Assembly (NCBI RefSeq): GCF_022347565.1
Contig: NZ_JAKRGH010000007.1
Span: forward strand, 1 to 64,000
Direction: 5' to 3'
Source: Vibrio sp. Of7-15
Lineage (GTDB): Bacteria > Pseudomonadota > Gammaproteobacteria > Enterobacterales > Vibrionaceae
DNA length: 64,000 nucleotides
Program-made: the position numbers and the translations under genes
Shown here: in pieces, positions 35,903 to 43,894 of the stretch
Numbering within the stretch: the stretch's first letter is position 1
Layout of the letters: each line of letters begins with the position of its first letter
The notes under the pieces: generated by a model
What the model was told of the DNA's origin: nothing
The model's input: the letters and a program-made list of their open reading frames with translations, nothing else
Databases searched by the model: none

Positions 35903-36289
35903 TTAATATCGATAAATATCCATATTAAGGAAACTAGAAAGAGTCCAACTGCCTTCGGATATTTTTAAGTTCACAATGGCTTCTTTTATTTCTTGTTTAC
36001 CATTTTTAATATTTGGATTTAGCTCAATATCAGAAAGTAACTCATTATCTTTTTTTATGATGATCGAATTCACTTGTGGCAGAGCATAAGATAGCCATTC
36101 ATGTAGTGATAATTGGGTATTGCTTGAATTCGTGTTGTAGTTGGGTTTGGGTTCTTCTTTCTTTAAGTTTATGGAGAAAGGTGATTGTGCTTTACTGTGG
36201 TTTATTATGTGCTCTGCATTACAACTATATGTAACAGAAAGCAATGAAAGCAGAATAATACAATTGTTTGAAAGGTATGTCTTACACAT
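35903..36289 (-). CDS. Small secreted protein, unknown
   Basis: This 128-residue protein has an N-terminal hydrophobic segment (NCIILLSLLSVTYSCNA) reading as a signal peptide. The cysteine near its end is not followed by a clear lipobox. The mature chain is rich in Asn, Ser, Lys and Ile, with no known domain. The ATG at 36289 follows AAGG. It converges on the cyclase-like gene and shares its AT-rich composition. Confidence 0.5.
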   Translation of the reverse strand: MCKTYLSNNCIILLSLLSVTYSCNAEHIINHSKAQSPFSINLKKEEPKPNYNTNSSNTQLSLHEWLSYALPQVNSIIIKKDNELLSDIELNPNIKNGKQEIKEAIVNLKISEGSWTLSSFLNMDIYRY

Positions 36290-36629
36290 CAAAGAACCTT
36301 ACATAAATAAAATTAAGTAAGCTTTTTGAGCAAAAGAAATACCATATTTATGAGCTCGGTTATAAGCCTATGATTTTTACATAGACTATTTATTTATTAA
36401 ATAAAACAGCCAAAGAATCAGTAGATAATATACAGGAAATTGTAAAGTTATCTGACATTAAGTGTCTGAATTGCAATGATGTTTTGTCCTTTTCCCTTTG
36501 CATTTCTTTTGTGAATGTAGTTCAGGTTTGTAGTGGTTTAAGCTATGAAGTAAAACGTTGTCTACAACTCTTAGTGAGATATAATTTTCAAAATGAGAAG
36601 CAAAATAATAAACATAAGGATAAGTGACA
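36290..36629. other. AT-rich promoter region before the P450 gene
   Basis: No gene visible. GACA-TTAAG-TGTC (36454-36466) is a small dyad about 165 bp before the P450 start and could be a regulator half-site pair. Otherwise nothing stands out. Confidence 0.4.
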
Positions 36630-37988
36630 ATGAACTCACTCCCAATGCCACCTTCTATGGGGCTATTAGGGCATGTTAAAGCACTAAAAAAAACGAATGT
36701 TCATCAACAAATGCTTCAATGGATAAAGGAATATGGCACGAGCTTTAATTTACGGTTAGGCGCTAAAAAAGTACTGGTTATTTCAGATGCGAAAGACGTA
36801 AAACAAGCATTGAAAAGCCGGCCGGATGTTTTTCGCCGTTTAAAAAATATTGAATCGGTGTTTGAAGAAGCGGGTGTGAATGGCGTTTTTTCAGCAGAAG
36901 GAGAACGTTGGAAAAAGAATCGTCTATTAACCGATCCTGCCTTCCAGCCTCGCCATCTGCGCTCTTTTTTGCCTGCGTTAAAAAAACATTCCATTCGTTT
37001 AGAAAACCGCTTCTCTTTACTGGCAAAGAACCAAGAGAAGGTCGACTTACTGCAAGAGTTCAAACGTTTTACCTTAGATGTGACTATTGAGCTGGCGTTT
37101 GGTACGGATGTGAACTCCATTGAAAAAGGGGAGTCGGATCTGGAAAAAGCCATTCGTGTTATTTTCCCTATGATCAATAAACGTATTACTTCACCGATCC
37201 CGTTATGGCGTTTTGTACCTACTGCGAAAGATAAAGAGTTCGATGCCTCATTAGCTTATGTACGTAAAGAAGTGTCTTCGTTTATTGAAGTTCAAAAAGC
37301 ACGAATGGCTGACAATCCGGCGCTGTTTGAAGTGCCTGAAAATATTTTGCAGGCCATGTTAGCGGCCAAACAGTCTGAAGCGCATTTATCGGATGATGAT
37401 ATTTTTGCTAATGCCATCACGTTGTTATTAGCAGGAGAAGACACCACAGCCAACACGTTAGCCTGGATGTCATTTTTACTAACGGAAAAACCACAATGGC
37501 AGCAAACATTGTGTGATGAAATGGGGGCAGAGTTAGAAACGTTAGAGTGGCCCCTACCAAAAGCCCCTGCATTAACCGCCGTTATGTACGAGACCATGCG
37601 TTTAAAACCTGTTGCGCCGCAACTGTATTTAGAAGCAATTGTGGATACGAAAATTGGTGATCATAATATTGCTAAAGGGACGCCTGTTTTTGTGATGCTG
37701 CATGCTAATGGACATAACGAAGAGTTGTTTAAAGCGCCCGAAGAATTTAGCCCAGAGCGTTGGTTGGATGAGGGAGGTGCTTCTTTTTCTCATTTGCAGC
37801 CTTTTGGTGGGGGCGTGCGCTTGTGCCCTGGTCGTGCGTTGGCGATGTTGGAAATCAAATTGGCTATGACGGCGTTATTAAAGCAATTTGAAGTAGAGCC
37901 ATTACAGCCGAGTTCAGAAGTGATTGAAGAGTTTGCGTTTACTCTTTCTCCAAAAGGTTTTTATTGCCAGCTAAAAGCTAAAAGCTAA
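36630..37988 (+). CDS. Cytochrome P450
   Basis: This 452-residue soluble heme monooxygenase has the I-helix oxygen motif AGEDTT, the K-helix ETMR (ExxR), a PERW region and the heme-thiolate loop FGGGVRLCPGRA with its cysteine ligand near residue 400. No membrane anchor is present. Substrate unknown; the P450 general fold does not reveal it. No ferredoxin or reductase gene adjoins it, so redox partners must be elsewhere. The ATG at 36630 has AAGGA nine bases upstream; the GTG at 36624 is too close. The last codons (LKAKS and the stop) lie inside a 7-bp tandem repeat. It is a single gene ended by a strong terminator. Confidence 0.93.
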   Translation: MNSLPMPPSMGLLGHVKALKKTNVHQQMLQWIKEYGTSFNLRLGAKKVLVISDAKDVKQALKSRPDVFRRLKNIESVFEEAGVNGVFSAEGERWKKNRLLTDPAFQPRHLRSFLPALKKHSIRLENRFSLLAKNQEKVDLLQEFKRFTLDVTIELAFGTDVNSIEKGESDLEKAIRVIFPMINKRITSPIPLWRFVPTAKDKEFDASLAYVRKEVSSFIEVQKARMADNPALFEVPENILQAMLAAKQSEAHLSDDDIFANAITLLLAGEDTTANTLAWMSFLLTEKPQWQQTLCDEMGAELETLEWPLPKAPALTAVMYETMRLKPVAPQLYLEAIVDTKIGDHNIAKGTPVFVMLHANGHNEELFKAPEEFSPERWLDEGGASFSHLQPFGGGVRLCPGRALAMLEIKLAMTALLKQFEVEPLQPSSEVIEEFAFTLSPKGFYCQLKAKS

Positions 37989-38011
37989 AAGCTAAAAGCT
38001 AAAAGCTAAAA
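37970..38011 (+). repeat. Six perfect tandem copies of GCTAAAA across the P450 stop codon
   Basis: The heptamer GCTAAAA is repeated six times. The P450 stop codon (37986-37988) spans the third and later bases of the array. Because seven is not a multiple of three, the array carries a TAA stop in every frame within 21 bases, so slippage can change the last few residues but cannot cause long read-through. Confidence 0.95.
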
Positions 38012-38043
38012 GTGAATAAATAAGAACAGAATCAATAGACATC

Positions 38044-38079
38044 AAAAAGAGGTGAAGCCGTGTGGTTCACCTCTTTTTT
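38044..38079. terminator. Bidirectional rho-independent terminator
   Basis: AAAAAGAGGTGAA (38044-38056) pairs with TTCACCTCTTTTT (38066-38078). T-runs flank the hairpin on both strands, between the convergent P450 and permease genes. Confidence 0.92.
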
Positions 38080-38099
38080 GTTTCGAAGGCGTGGGATTG

Positions 38100-39017
38100 C
38101 TAAAACAAGATCGAATAGCTGTATCCGGCCAGTACCGCCATGCTGAGAATCACAGTCAGAAACGCGATGATCATTTTATTTTTAAAGATAGATTTTAATA
38201 AAATTACTTCCGTTAAGCTTGCCCCTGCACTACCAATGATTAGCGCCATGACTGAACCTAACCCCATGCCTTTGGCTGCGAGTGCTGCACTGAGTGGGAT
38301 CACCGCTTCTGCGCGAATATACAGTGGAATACCAATCACTGCTGCAACCGGGATAGCAAATGGGTTTGTGTCACTGGCAACGGCTGCCACAAAATCCGTT
38401 GGCATGAAGCCATAAATGAACGAGCCTAGTGCGATACCGCCAAACAAATACGGCAAAACTTTCTTAAAATCTTTCCATGTAGAGTGCCACAGTGTGATCC
38501 ATTTGCTCTCAACTTTTTTATTACCAGAGCAGCTCGACTGGCAACCAGAAGGTGCTGGAGCTTGATAGGCTTCTGGTTTTACTTCTTTTTCAAAACCTAA
38601 TTTTTCAAGAGCGTAGCCAGCAACAATGGACACTCCCATGGCAATAATAAAGTAAAACAGAGTGACTTTAAGCCCAAACGTAACGGCAAATAGACCAATA
38701 ATAATCGGGTTGAGTAATGGGCTTGCAAATAAAAAGACCATCATGGTGCCAAAGCCAGCGTTTGCTCTTAATAAACCTTTTAAAAATGGAATGGTTGAAC
38801 AAGAGCAAAACGGTGTAATCGCACCTAAGAAGGCGGCAACAACGTACCCTTTACCGTTTTTCGAGCTTAGGATTGACTGGATCCGTGCCGGTGAAATGTA
38901 CATTTGCAGTACACCGACAAAATAACTGATCACGAGGAACAGAATGGTCAGTTCAACCGCAAGGAAAGCGAACATACCTAGGGCTTCTTCAAGCATTGTC
39001 ATGGTTTCAGGAGTCAT
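38100..39017 (-). CDS. ArsP/YraQ-type permease
   Basis: This 305-residue inner-membrane protein has about eight membrane segments, the TPFCSCSTIP motif of the DUF318/ArsP permease family and a Cys-rich cytosolic loop (SGCQSSCSG). ArsP exports trivalent organoarsenicals in other bacteria. Many relatives of this family have unproven substrates. It is divergent from an ArsR regulator across 109 bp that hold two matching operator-like palindromes, so expression is likely induced by a thiol-binding metalloid or metal. The ATG at 39017 is used. Confidence 0.82.
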   Translation of the reverse strand: MTPETMTMLEEALGMFAFLAVELTILFLVISYFVGVLQMYISPARIQSILSSKNGKGYVVAAFLGAITPFCSCSTIPFLKGLLRANAGFGTMMVFLFASPLLNPIIIGLFAVTFGLKVTLFYFIIAMGVSIVAGYALEKLGFEKEVKPEAYQAPAPSGCQSSCSGNKKVESKWITLWHSTWKDFKKVLPYLFGGIALGSFIYGFMPTDFVAAVASDTNPFAIPVAAVIGIPLYIRAEAVIPLSAALAAKGMGLGSVMALIIGSAGASLTEVILLKSIFKNKMIIAFLTVILSMAVLAGYSYSILF

Positions 39018-39030
39018 AATTAAACACTTC

Positions 39031-39056
39031 TATATTTCTGGAATATTCGAAATATA
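39031..39056. promoter_or_regulatory. ArsR operator candidate 1
   Basis: TATATTTC-N10-GAAATATA, a perfect 8-bp inverted repeat in the ArsP/ArsR divergent promoter region, 14 bp upstream of the ArsP start codon. The inner GAATATTC is itself palindromic. Confidence 0.7.
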
Positions 39057-39080
39057 AGATGAGACGCTTTATTGTGTCAA

Positions 39081-39106
39081 TATATTTCTGCTATTATCGA
39101 AATATA
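39081..39106. promoter_or_regulatory. ArsR operator candidate 2
   Basis: The second copy of the same TATATTTC-N10-GAAATATA palindrome, exactly 50 bp from the first and 20 bp before the ArsR start. Identical arms and spacing argue for a single regulator bound to both. Confidence 0.7.
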
Positions 39107-39126
39107 AAAACAGATGAGGATTTCAC

Positions 39127-39429
39127 ATGGATTTAGAAAGTGTCGCTAAGGCTCTGAAAGAATTGGGCCACCCAACCAGATTATTCATTTATAAGCATTT
39201 GGTGAAGTCGGGTCATCAAGGGGTGCCTGTTGGTCAGTTGCAACAAGAGCTCTCTATTCCTAATTCAACGCTTTCGCATCACATTTCCAGTTTAGTGTCG
39301 GCGGGGCTTGTGGTTCAGCACCGAGATGGGCGCACACTTTACTGTGTGGCCCAATACGAAATACTGGAGGGCGTGATCGGATTTTTACAAGATGAGTGCT
39401 GCGTGCTAGAAGGTGACAACGCACCTTAA
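39127..39429 (+). CDS. ArsR-family transcriptional regulator
   Basis: This 100-residue winged-helix repressor has LKELGHPTRLFIYKHLVKSG, STLSHHISSLVSAGLV (recognition helix about 47-60) and a wing (HRDGRTLYC). Cysteines C73, C91 and C92, the last two adjacent in DECCVLEG, could bind As(III), methylarsenite or another soft metal and release the DNA. GAGGA precedes the ATG. It is paired with the divergent ArsP-like permease. Confidence 0.88.
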   Translation: MDLESVAKALKELGHPTRLFIYKHLVKSGHQGVPVGQLQQELSIPNSTLSHHISSLVSAGLVVQHRDGRTLYCVAQYEILEGVIGFLQDECCVLEGDNAP

Positions 39430-39436
39430 AGAGGGC

Positions 39437-42400
39437 CTAGCGCAGGCTACCTATCTTGGGCTCCCCGCGATAAATGACGCGATCGTTACCACGATAGATC
39501 CCAAAGGTAGCCACCATAGATGGGTCTTCATCTCCTTCTCCACGCCAATTGAACAGTAGCCAAGGCTGATGCTCATTATTACTGCTGCTTGGTCGGTTAG
39601 CGCACTCTTTGGCTGTATTTTCAGAGTTGATGAGTAGCCACATTCTCATTTGTGCCCTGAGCCCTTCAATGTCATGCTTGGCTTGAACAAGATGATTTTC
39701 TCCTAGTGAAGCTTGGCCTCCCGTTGAACCATCGCTTGCCATGTAGCTCAGCTGAGGAGCGGAGTTTGCGGGTAAGCTGTTAGGCCAAATGAGTTCTTGG
39801 CATTGATAAACCGTATCTAAATAAGAGACGCTGTCTTGTGTGTTAATTTCAAATTGAGAACCAGTCCAATGCTCGATGCTAAGTGGAGTACTAAGCTGAT
39901 CCTGAGTGCCGCCGACTGAGGTAAGCGTCATTCTGCCATAACGAACGTTGGGTTGAGTCAGATAGGCTTGACCTTGGTTCGTGTTTAAGCCGGAGTCATC
40001 ATGGCGAATGGTAATGGTTGGGCGAAGTGGATCGCTAGGGGACAGTTGGAAATTTACCTCATCCACAACGTGTGAAGCGTACAGGCCAAATTGTGTGTTC
40101 TCTGACGTATAAGGGCCATCTGGCTCTGTGGTTCTAGGTGATGCGCTAGTTTCTTTGCGCAGGAAGGTAAAATCGGACAGGGTTTTGCTCATTTGTGATG
40201 TGTTTTTCGTAGAGTTCCATTCGGCGCCGCCCCAAGAGTATTGCTTTGCGTCTTTAATTCTTGAGGACAAATCATTGGTACCACTTGCCTTTTGGCTTTC
40301 AATACTCATTAGACTGATGTGGGTTTTAAAATTGTCACCAAACAGGCCGTAATTTTGAGTCGCGGTATTACTGCTGTTTTGTGCTTCCACCACGAATGAG
40401 TGCGGAAATGGCTGATCCATATAAGCAAAGTCATTTTGTCCTGTAGGGTACGACCATTGGCTGCTGGTGATGGCTAAATGACTGGGGACAAAGCGGCCCA
40501 TAACAAACTGTGTTGCAGGAATATTTAAACCTGAAACAAGATAGTTCTCTTTATAGGGTGAAAGGGCTAGGCTGCCAACGTCATTCCATGTAATGGTGCT
40601 GGTGTATCCTTGGGCATTGGCTAATTGAGGCAATGTGAGGTGACTAAAATTCGAATTGTCCCAAGTCGCATTACTGGGTGAATGTAGGCTGGCATTGAGG
40701 CTAAAAGTCCCATCAAAGGCTTTTAACCCACTTTTGCTGCATAGGGCTTTAGCGTAACTGACGTAGTTAGGCGTAGCTGTGCCATTCGCAATGCTGGGCT
40801 GTTTTATGCTGCCATCATTATTGGCGTATTGAGAAACCCAAGGGACCGCTTTGATATAAACGTCAGCACCTTGTCCTGCTATCGCTAATTTATCACCACT
40901 GTTTGAGGTTCCGTAGCTTATAGGTAAGGTGTGATTGTTTGGTGAACAAACAGATAGCGCAAAAGGCCGATGATATAAAGGTAAAGTATTGGAAGACATT
41001 GTGGCGTTGTTACATCCGCTGCTTGTGCAAGATGATGGCCCAGTAACAGATAAAGATATTTGTTGTGCTTCTGAATATACACCTGTTAATGGTGTGCCTA
41101 AATTTGTGTTGCTGATGACTGCAACGCCAGATTTAAAGGTAAGTGACACAGGAGTGTTGGTTTCTATGGTGTGGCGCTGGGTGGAATCACTTAAGGTATA
41201 GTTACCTAACGGTGTTTCTCCAGCAGGGCTAGAGCGGCTGAACAGTAAGGGGACTTGGTTGTTGGTGTAATTTTCAAGTGGCTGACATTGCAATGAATTG
41301 TTGTTGGAAGAAACGGCTTGTATAGTCAGCGAATAAGGTCGCACCGCGATTTGCCCACCATTAATAGAATCCACATCGTTACCGCTGTCCAATAAAAAAC
41401 CATTGGCTAAAAAAGAGTATGGGCCAACGTTTGCTAAATCCATTTCGCTGGTATTTTGTACCTGAGCATTAATGTAGACTTCCCCTGCTTGTTTACTAAA
41501 AATAGAAAAGCGTCGAGATGTTGGATAGGCCACAGTAAGTTGTCGGTGGCTATCTTCTTCTCCGCAGTTGGTTGGTGGAGAGTTTCCTTCTAAAACAAAG
41601 CAGGCATCTATGTTTGAATCATTATTTAAGCTAATATCGATAGATCCCGTAAAATCCGCTTCTTGGGTGGTGCCTTTTTCAACGACAGATAAGTTGAAAT
41701 CAACTCCTGTACAAGAGAGTCCGCTTGATGTTGTCGGTGAGAGTTTTAACTCAGTATTCTGGGGAATACCAAAGCAGTTACCACCACCAATAATTTGGTT
41801 TCCGGCTCCATGAAGGCGAAGATTGGCGGCAGTCACAGCCCCTTCAATGGTGGAAGCATTACTTAAATCAACGTCTTTTTCGCTGTACAGCAATCCAGTG
41901 AACTTGGCCCCATTGGCTAAATCAACTCTGTTGTGTATGGAGTTCTGAAAGCTAAAGGGGAGGTCATGAACAATAACCACCAATTCAGAACTGAGGTTGC
42001 TGTTTATTTGTGCGCTTTGGCTTAGAGACAGTCCCTTAGTGTGTATGGTGACTTGCTCGTTATTTGGGATATTAATGGTGCCGCCAATTAGGTTAAGGCT
42101 GTCAATCCAATACACCCCAGCTTTGAACGTTGCGGTTACATTGTTATTAATGGTTAAAGCGCCAATGTGTTCATCGTTTTGGAACGTTTGGTTACTGACA
42201 AGATTGATGTAATACAGCGCGGGATCGGTTGGTGCCTGAAAATCTTCTAGGTTAGCCTTGGGAACCATTAGCCCTGTATCCCCTTGACAGACTGAGCCGT
42301 TACACCCAGCAGAAGCAACATCATTCACTTTGTTGGCAGAAAAACCAACAAAACGTTGGCCTGCGATGGTTGAGGCACCATTGATTTTCGACAAATTATC

Positions 42401-43549
42401 AATAAGAAGTTCCCCATTAGTATTGGTTTCCCATGTTTGAGCTGGGCTAGGGAATATTTCACAAACAGGTCGAATTTTCTGGGCTTCAAAGAAGAAGAAG
42501 CCCACTTTTTCCCAATGGTGTTTCCTTTCTTTATCTGAATCCATGTCTTCTTCGATAACAAAGCTGACTTCATCGGGTTTCATAAAGCAGCGGCGTAACC
42601 ACCCACCATTACTACCATGGCGGGAATTTTTGGCCGCTACCAAAATAGGTGGGGCTGAAAAAGAGGCCGGAATAGGAGTGTATGCTTCACATTCTTCTTC
42701 TACAGGTCGATAAACTTCTTCTCCATCGCCTAATGTGTCTTTGGTTTCACCACTACCCCACCAAAACTTTTTGCCCGTAACAAAGCCTGTACCTAACCCT
42801 GCTACAAAGCCGACGGTTTCCGCTTGAGTGATGTTGGCATCACGAGTTTCAGACAGTTCAATGGCAAACTTAAAAGAGCTGAATGTGACGTCTTTCGATA
42901 CCGAAGTCATCCATTGAGGTTGGTTGGCGGCATAATGGCCGTTGGGTTCGTTAGTAGAATACCGATTATTAATGGACTGAATTTGAGTCATGACCCCTGG
43001 TGGTAAATTGGTATCTCCATGCCATGGATCAAAGCTGGGTAATCCGAAGGTGTTGAACATAATAGTCTCATAGCCACCCACTATCTGGGCTGGTTTTGTC
43101 GACTTATCATTTCGGATCGTTTGAGTTGTGGTAAAGCTTCCTACCAACAGCTGTGCCCCGGAAGATAGCTTTAGTATACCGGGCTCTGCCACTAAGTAAT
43201 CAATGTCTGTCATCGGGGTTGGTTTAAATGGGATCCCAGCTTTGGCTTTTCTGGCTGGCGCGACAATCTGTCGAAATTGAGCTTGGGTATTTGTTACGCT
43301 CATTAACCGAAGGCTAGAGGGTTGGTCTTCACCATTTTTGGTAATTGTGGGCATTAAAAAAACTAAGGGAGGTTGAGCGTAGCTTTTGCTAAAGGTGATA
43401 GTACACCGATCAGTGTCGGCAGTCTGAATGCAGTCATCTACACGTAGACGACCAAACTCGAATTCCATGGCAATTGCTGTGTTATCTACACATATAAAAA
43501 GGAGCAGCGTGATTAAACCCCAATATGGCTTACTGTTTATTGTTTTCAT
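39437..43549 (-). CDS. Large MshQ-like surface protein (DUF6701 C-terminus)
   Basis: This 1370-residue exported protein has a signal peptide (about 1-27). Its N-terminal domain repeats the pattern of MSHA biogenesis protein MshQ (FEFGRLRVDDC, PPLVFLMPTIT). A beta-rich segment with LLYSEKDVDLSNASTIEGAV comes midway, followed by the long DUF6701 region ending in GIYRGNDRVIYRGEP. MshQ is a cell-surface protein linked to the mannose-sensitive hemagglutinin pilus, but no msh genes are here. It is divergent from a second, shorter MshQ-like gene across a 345-bp spacer. It is probably an adhesin or pilus-associated surface protein; the role is inferred. Confidence 0.82.
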   Translation of the reverse strand: MKTINSKPYWGLITLLLFICVDNTAIAMEFEFGRLRVDDCIQTADTDRCTITFSKSYAQPPLVFLMPTITKNGEDQPSSLRLMSVTNTQAQFRQIVAPARKAKAGIPFKPTPMTDIDYLVAEPGILKLSSGAQLLVGSFTTTQTIRNDKSTKPAQIVGGYETIMFNTFGLPSFDPWHGDTNLPPGVMTQIQSINNRYSTNEPNGHYAANQPQWMTSVSKDVTFSSFKFAIELSETRDANITQAETVGFVAGLGTGFVTGKKFWWGSGETKDTLGDGEEVYRPVEEECEAYTPIPASFSAPPILVAAKNSRHGSNGGWLRRCFMKPDEVSFVIEEDMDSDKERKHHWEKVGFFFFEAQKIRPVCEIFPSPAQTWETNTNGELLIDNLSKINGASTIAGQRFVGFSANKVNDVASAGCNGSVCQGDTGLMVPKANLEDFQAPTDPALYYINLVSNQTFQNDEHIGALTINNNVTATFKAGVYWIDSLNLIGGTINIPNNEQVTIHTKGLSLSQSAQINSNLSSELVVIVHDLPFSFQNSIHNRVDLANGAKFTGLLYSEKDVDLSNASTIEGAVTAANLRLHGAGNQIIGGGNCFGIPQNTELKLSPTTSSGLSCTGVDFNLSVVEKGTTQEADFTGSIDISLNNDSNIDACFVLEGNSPPTNCGEEDSHRQLTVAYPTSRRFSIFSKQAGEVYINAQVQNTSEMDLANVGPYSFLANGFLLDSGNDVDSINGGQIAVRPYSLTIQAVSSNNNSLQCQPLENYTNNQVPLLFSRSSPAGETPLGNYTLSDSTQRHTIETNTPVSLTFKSGVAVISNTNLGTPLTGVYSEAQQISLSVTGPSSCTSSGCNNATMSSNTLPLYHRPFALSVCSPNNHTLPISYGTSNSGDKLAIAGQGADVYIKAVPWVSQYANNDGSIKQPSIANGTATPNYVSYAKALCSKSGLKAFDGTFSLNASLHSPSNATWDNSNFSHLTLPQLANAQGYTSTITWNDVGSLALSPYKENYLVSGLNIPATQFVMGRFVPSHLAITSSQWSYPTGQNDFAYMDQPFPHSFVVEAQNSSNTATQNYGLFGDNFKTHISLMSIESQKASGTNDLSSRIKDAKQYSWGGAEWNSTKNTSQMSKTLSDFTFLRKETSASPRTTEPDGPYTSENTQFGLYASHVVDEVNFQLSPSDPLRPTITIRHDDSGLNTNQGQAYLTQPNVRYGRMTLTSVGGTQDQLSTPLSIEHWTGSQFEINTQDSVSYLDTVYQCQELIWPNSLPANSAPQLSYMASDGSTGGQASLGENHLVQAKHDIEGLRAQMRMWLLINSENTAKECANRPSSSNNEHQPWLLFNWRGEGDEDPSMVATFGIYRGNDRVIYRGEPKIGSLR

Positions 43550-43894
43550 ACTACTCCTTTATGATTAGGTTTAACTCAAGGCTAATATGAAATTGGATTT
43601 ATATAAACAATAAAATGTCTATGGAGATGCATCGTTACTGCTGCTAGTTAGAGAACAATTTGATTTACGAATTGTTTTATAAGATTTGATTACCGATTTA
43701 CTCCAAGGTGTGAACTCATACGCAAAACCAATCAATTGTTGATCTAATATATTGTATTTAAAAAATAAAACCGTGATTTAAATCGAATAAATTACATAAA
43801 TAAATAAGCATTGCTGCACATATTCCACACTTGCACTACGTTTAACTAGGAGGGATAAGTTTCATATTTTTTTGAAGCGATATTGGATAGTTAA
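43550..43894. promoter_or_regulatory. Divergent promoter region of the two MshQ-like genes
   Basis: AT-rich spacer with no gene. It holds AACAATT-N9-AATTGTT (43654-43676) and ATCAA-TTG-TTGAT (43731-43743), two dyads sharing the CAATTGTT core. A shared regulator for both genes is possible. No clear promoter boxes could be fixed. Confidence 0.4.

Noticed and set aside
42325-42573. 82-codon minus-strand frame inside the first MshQ-like gene
   Set aside because: A shifted frame of the same coding strand, lacking its own ribosome site.
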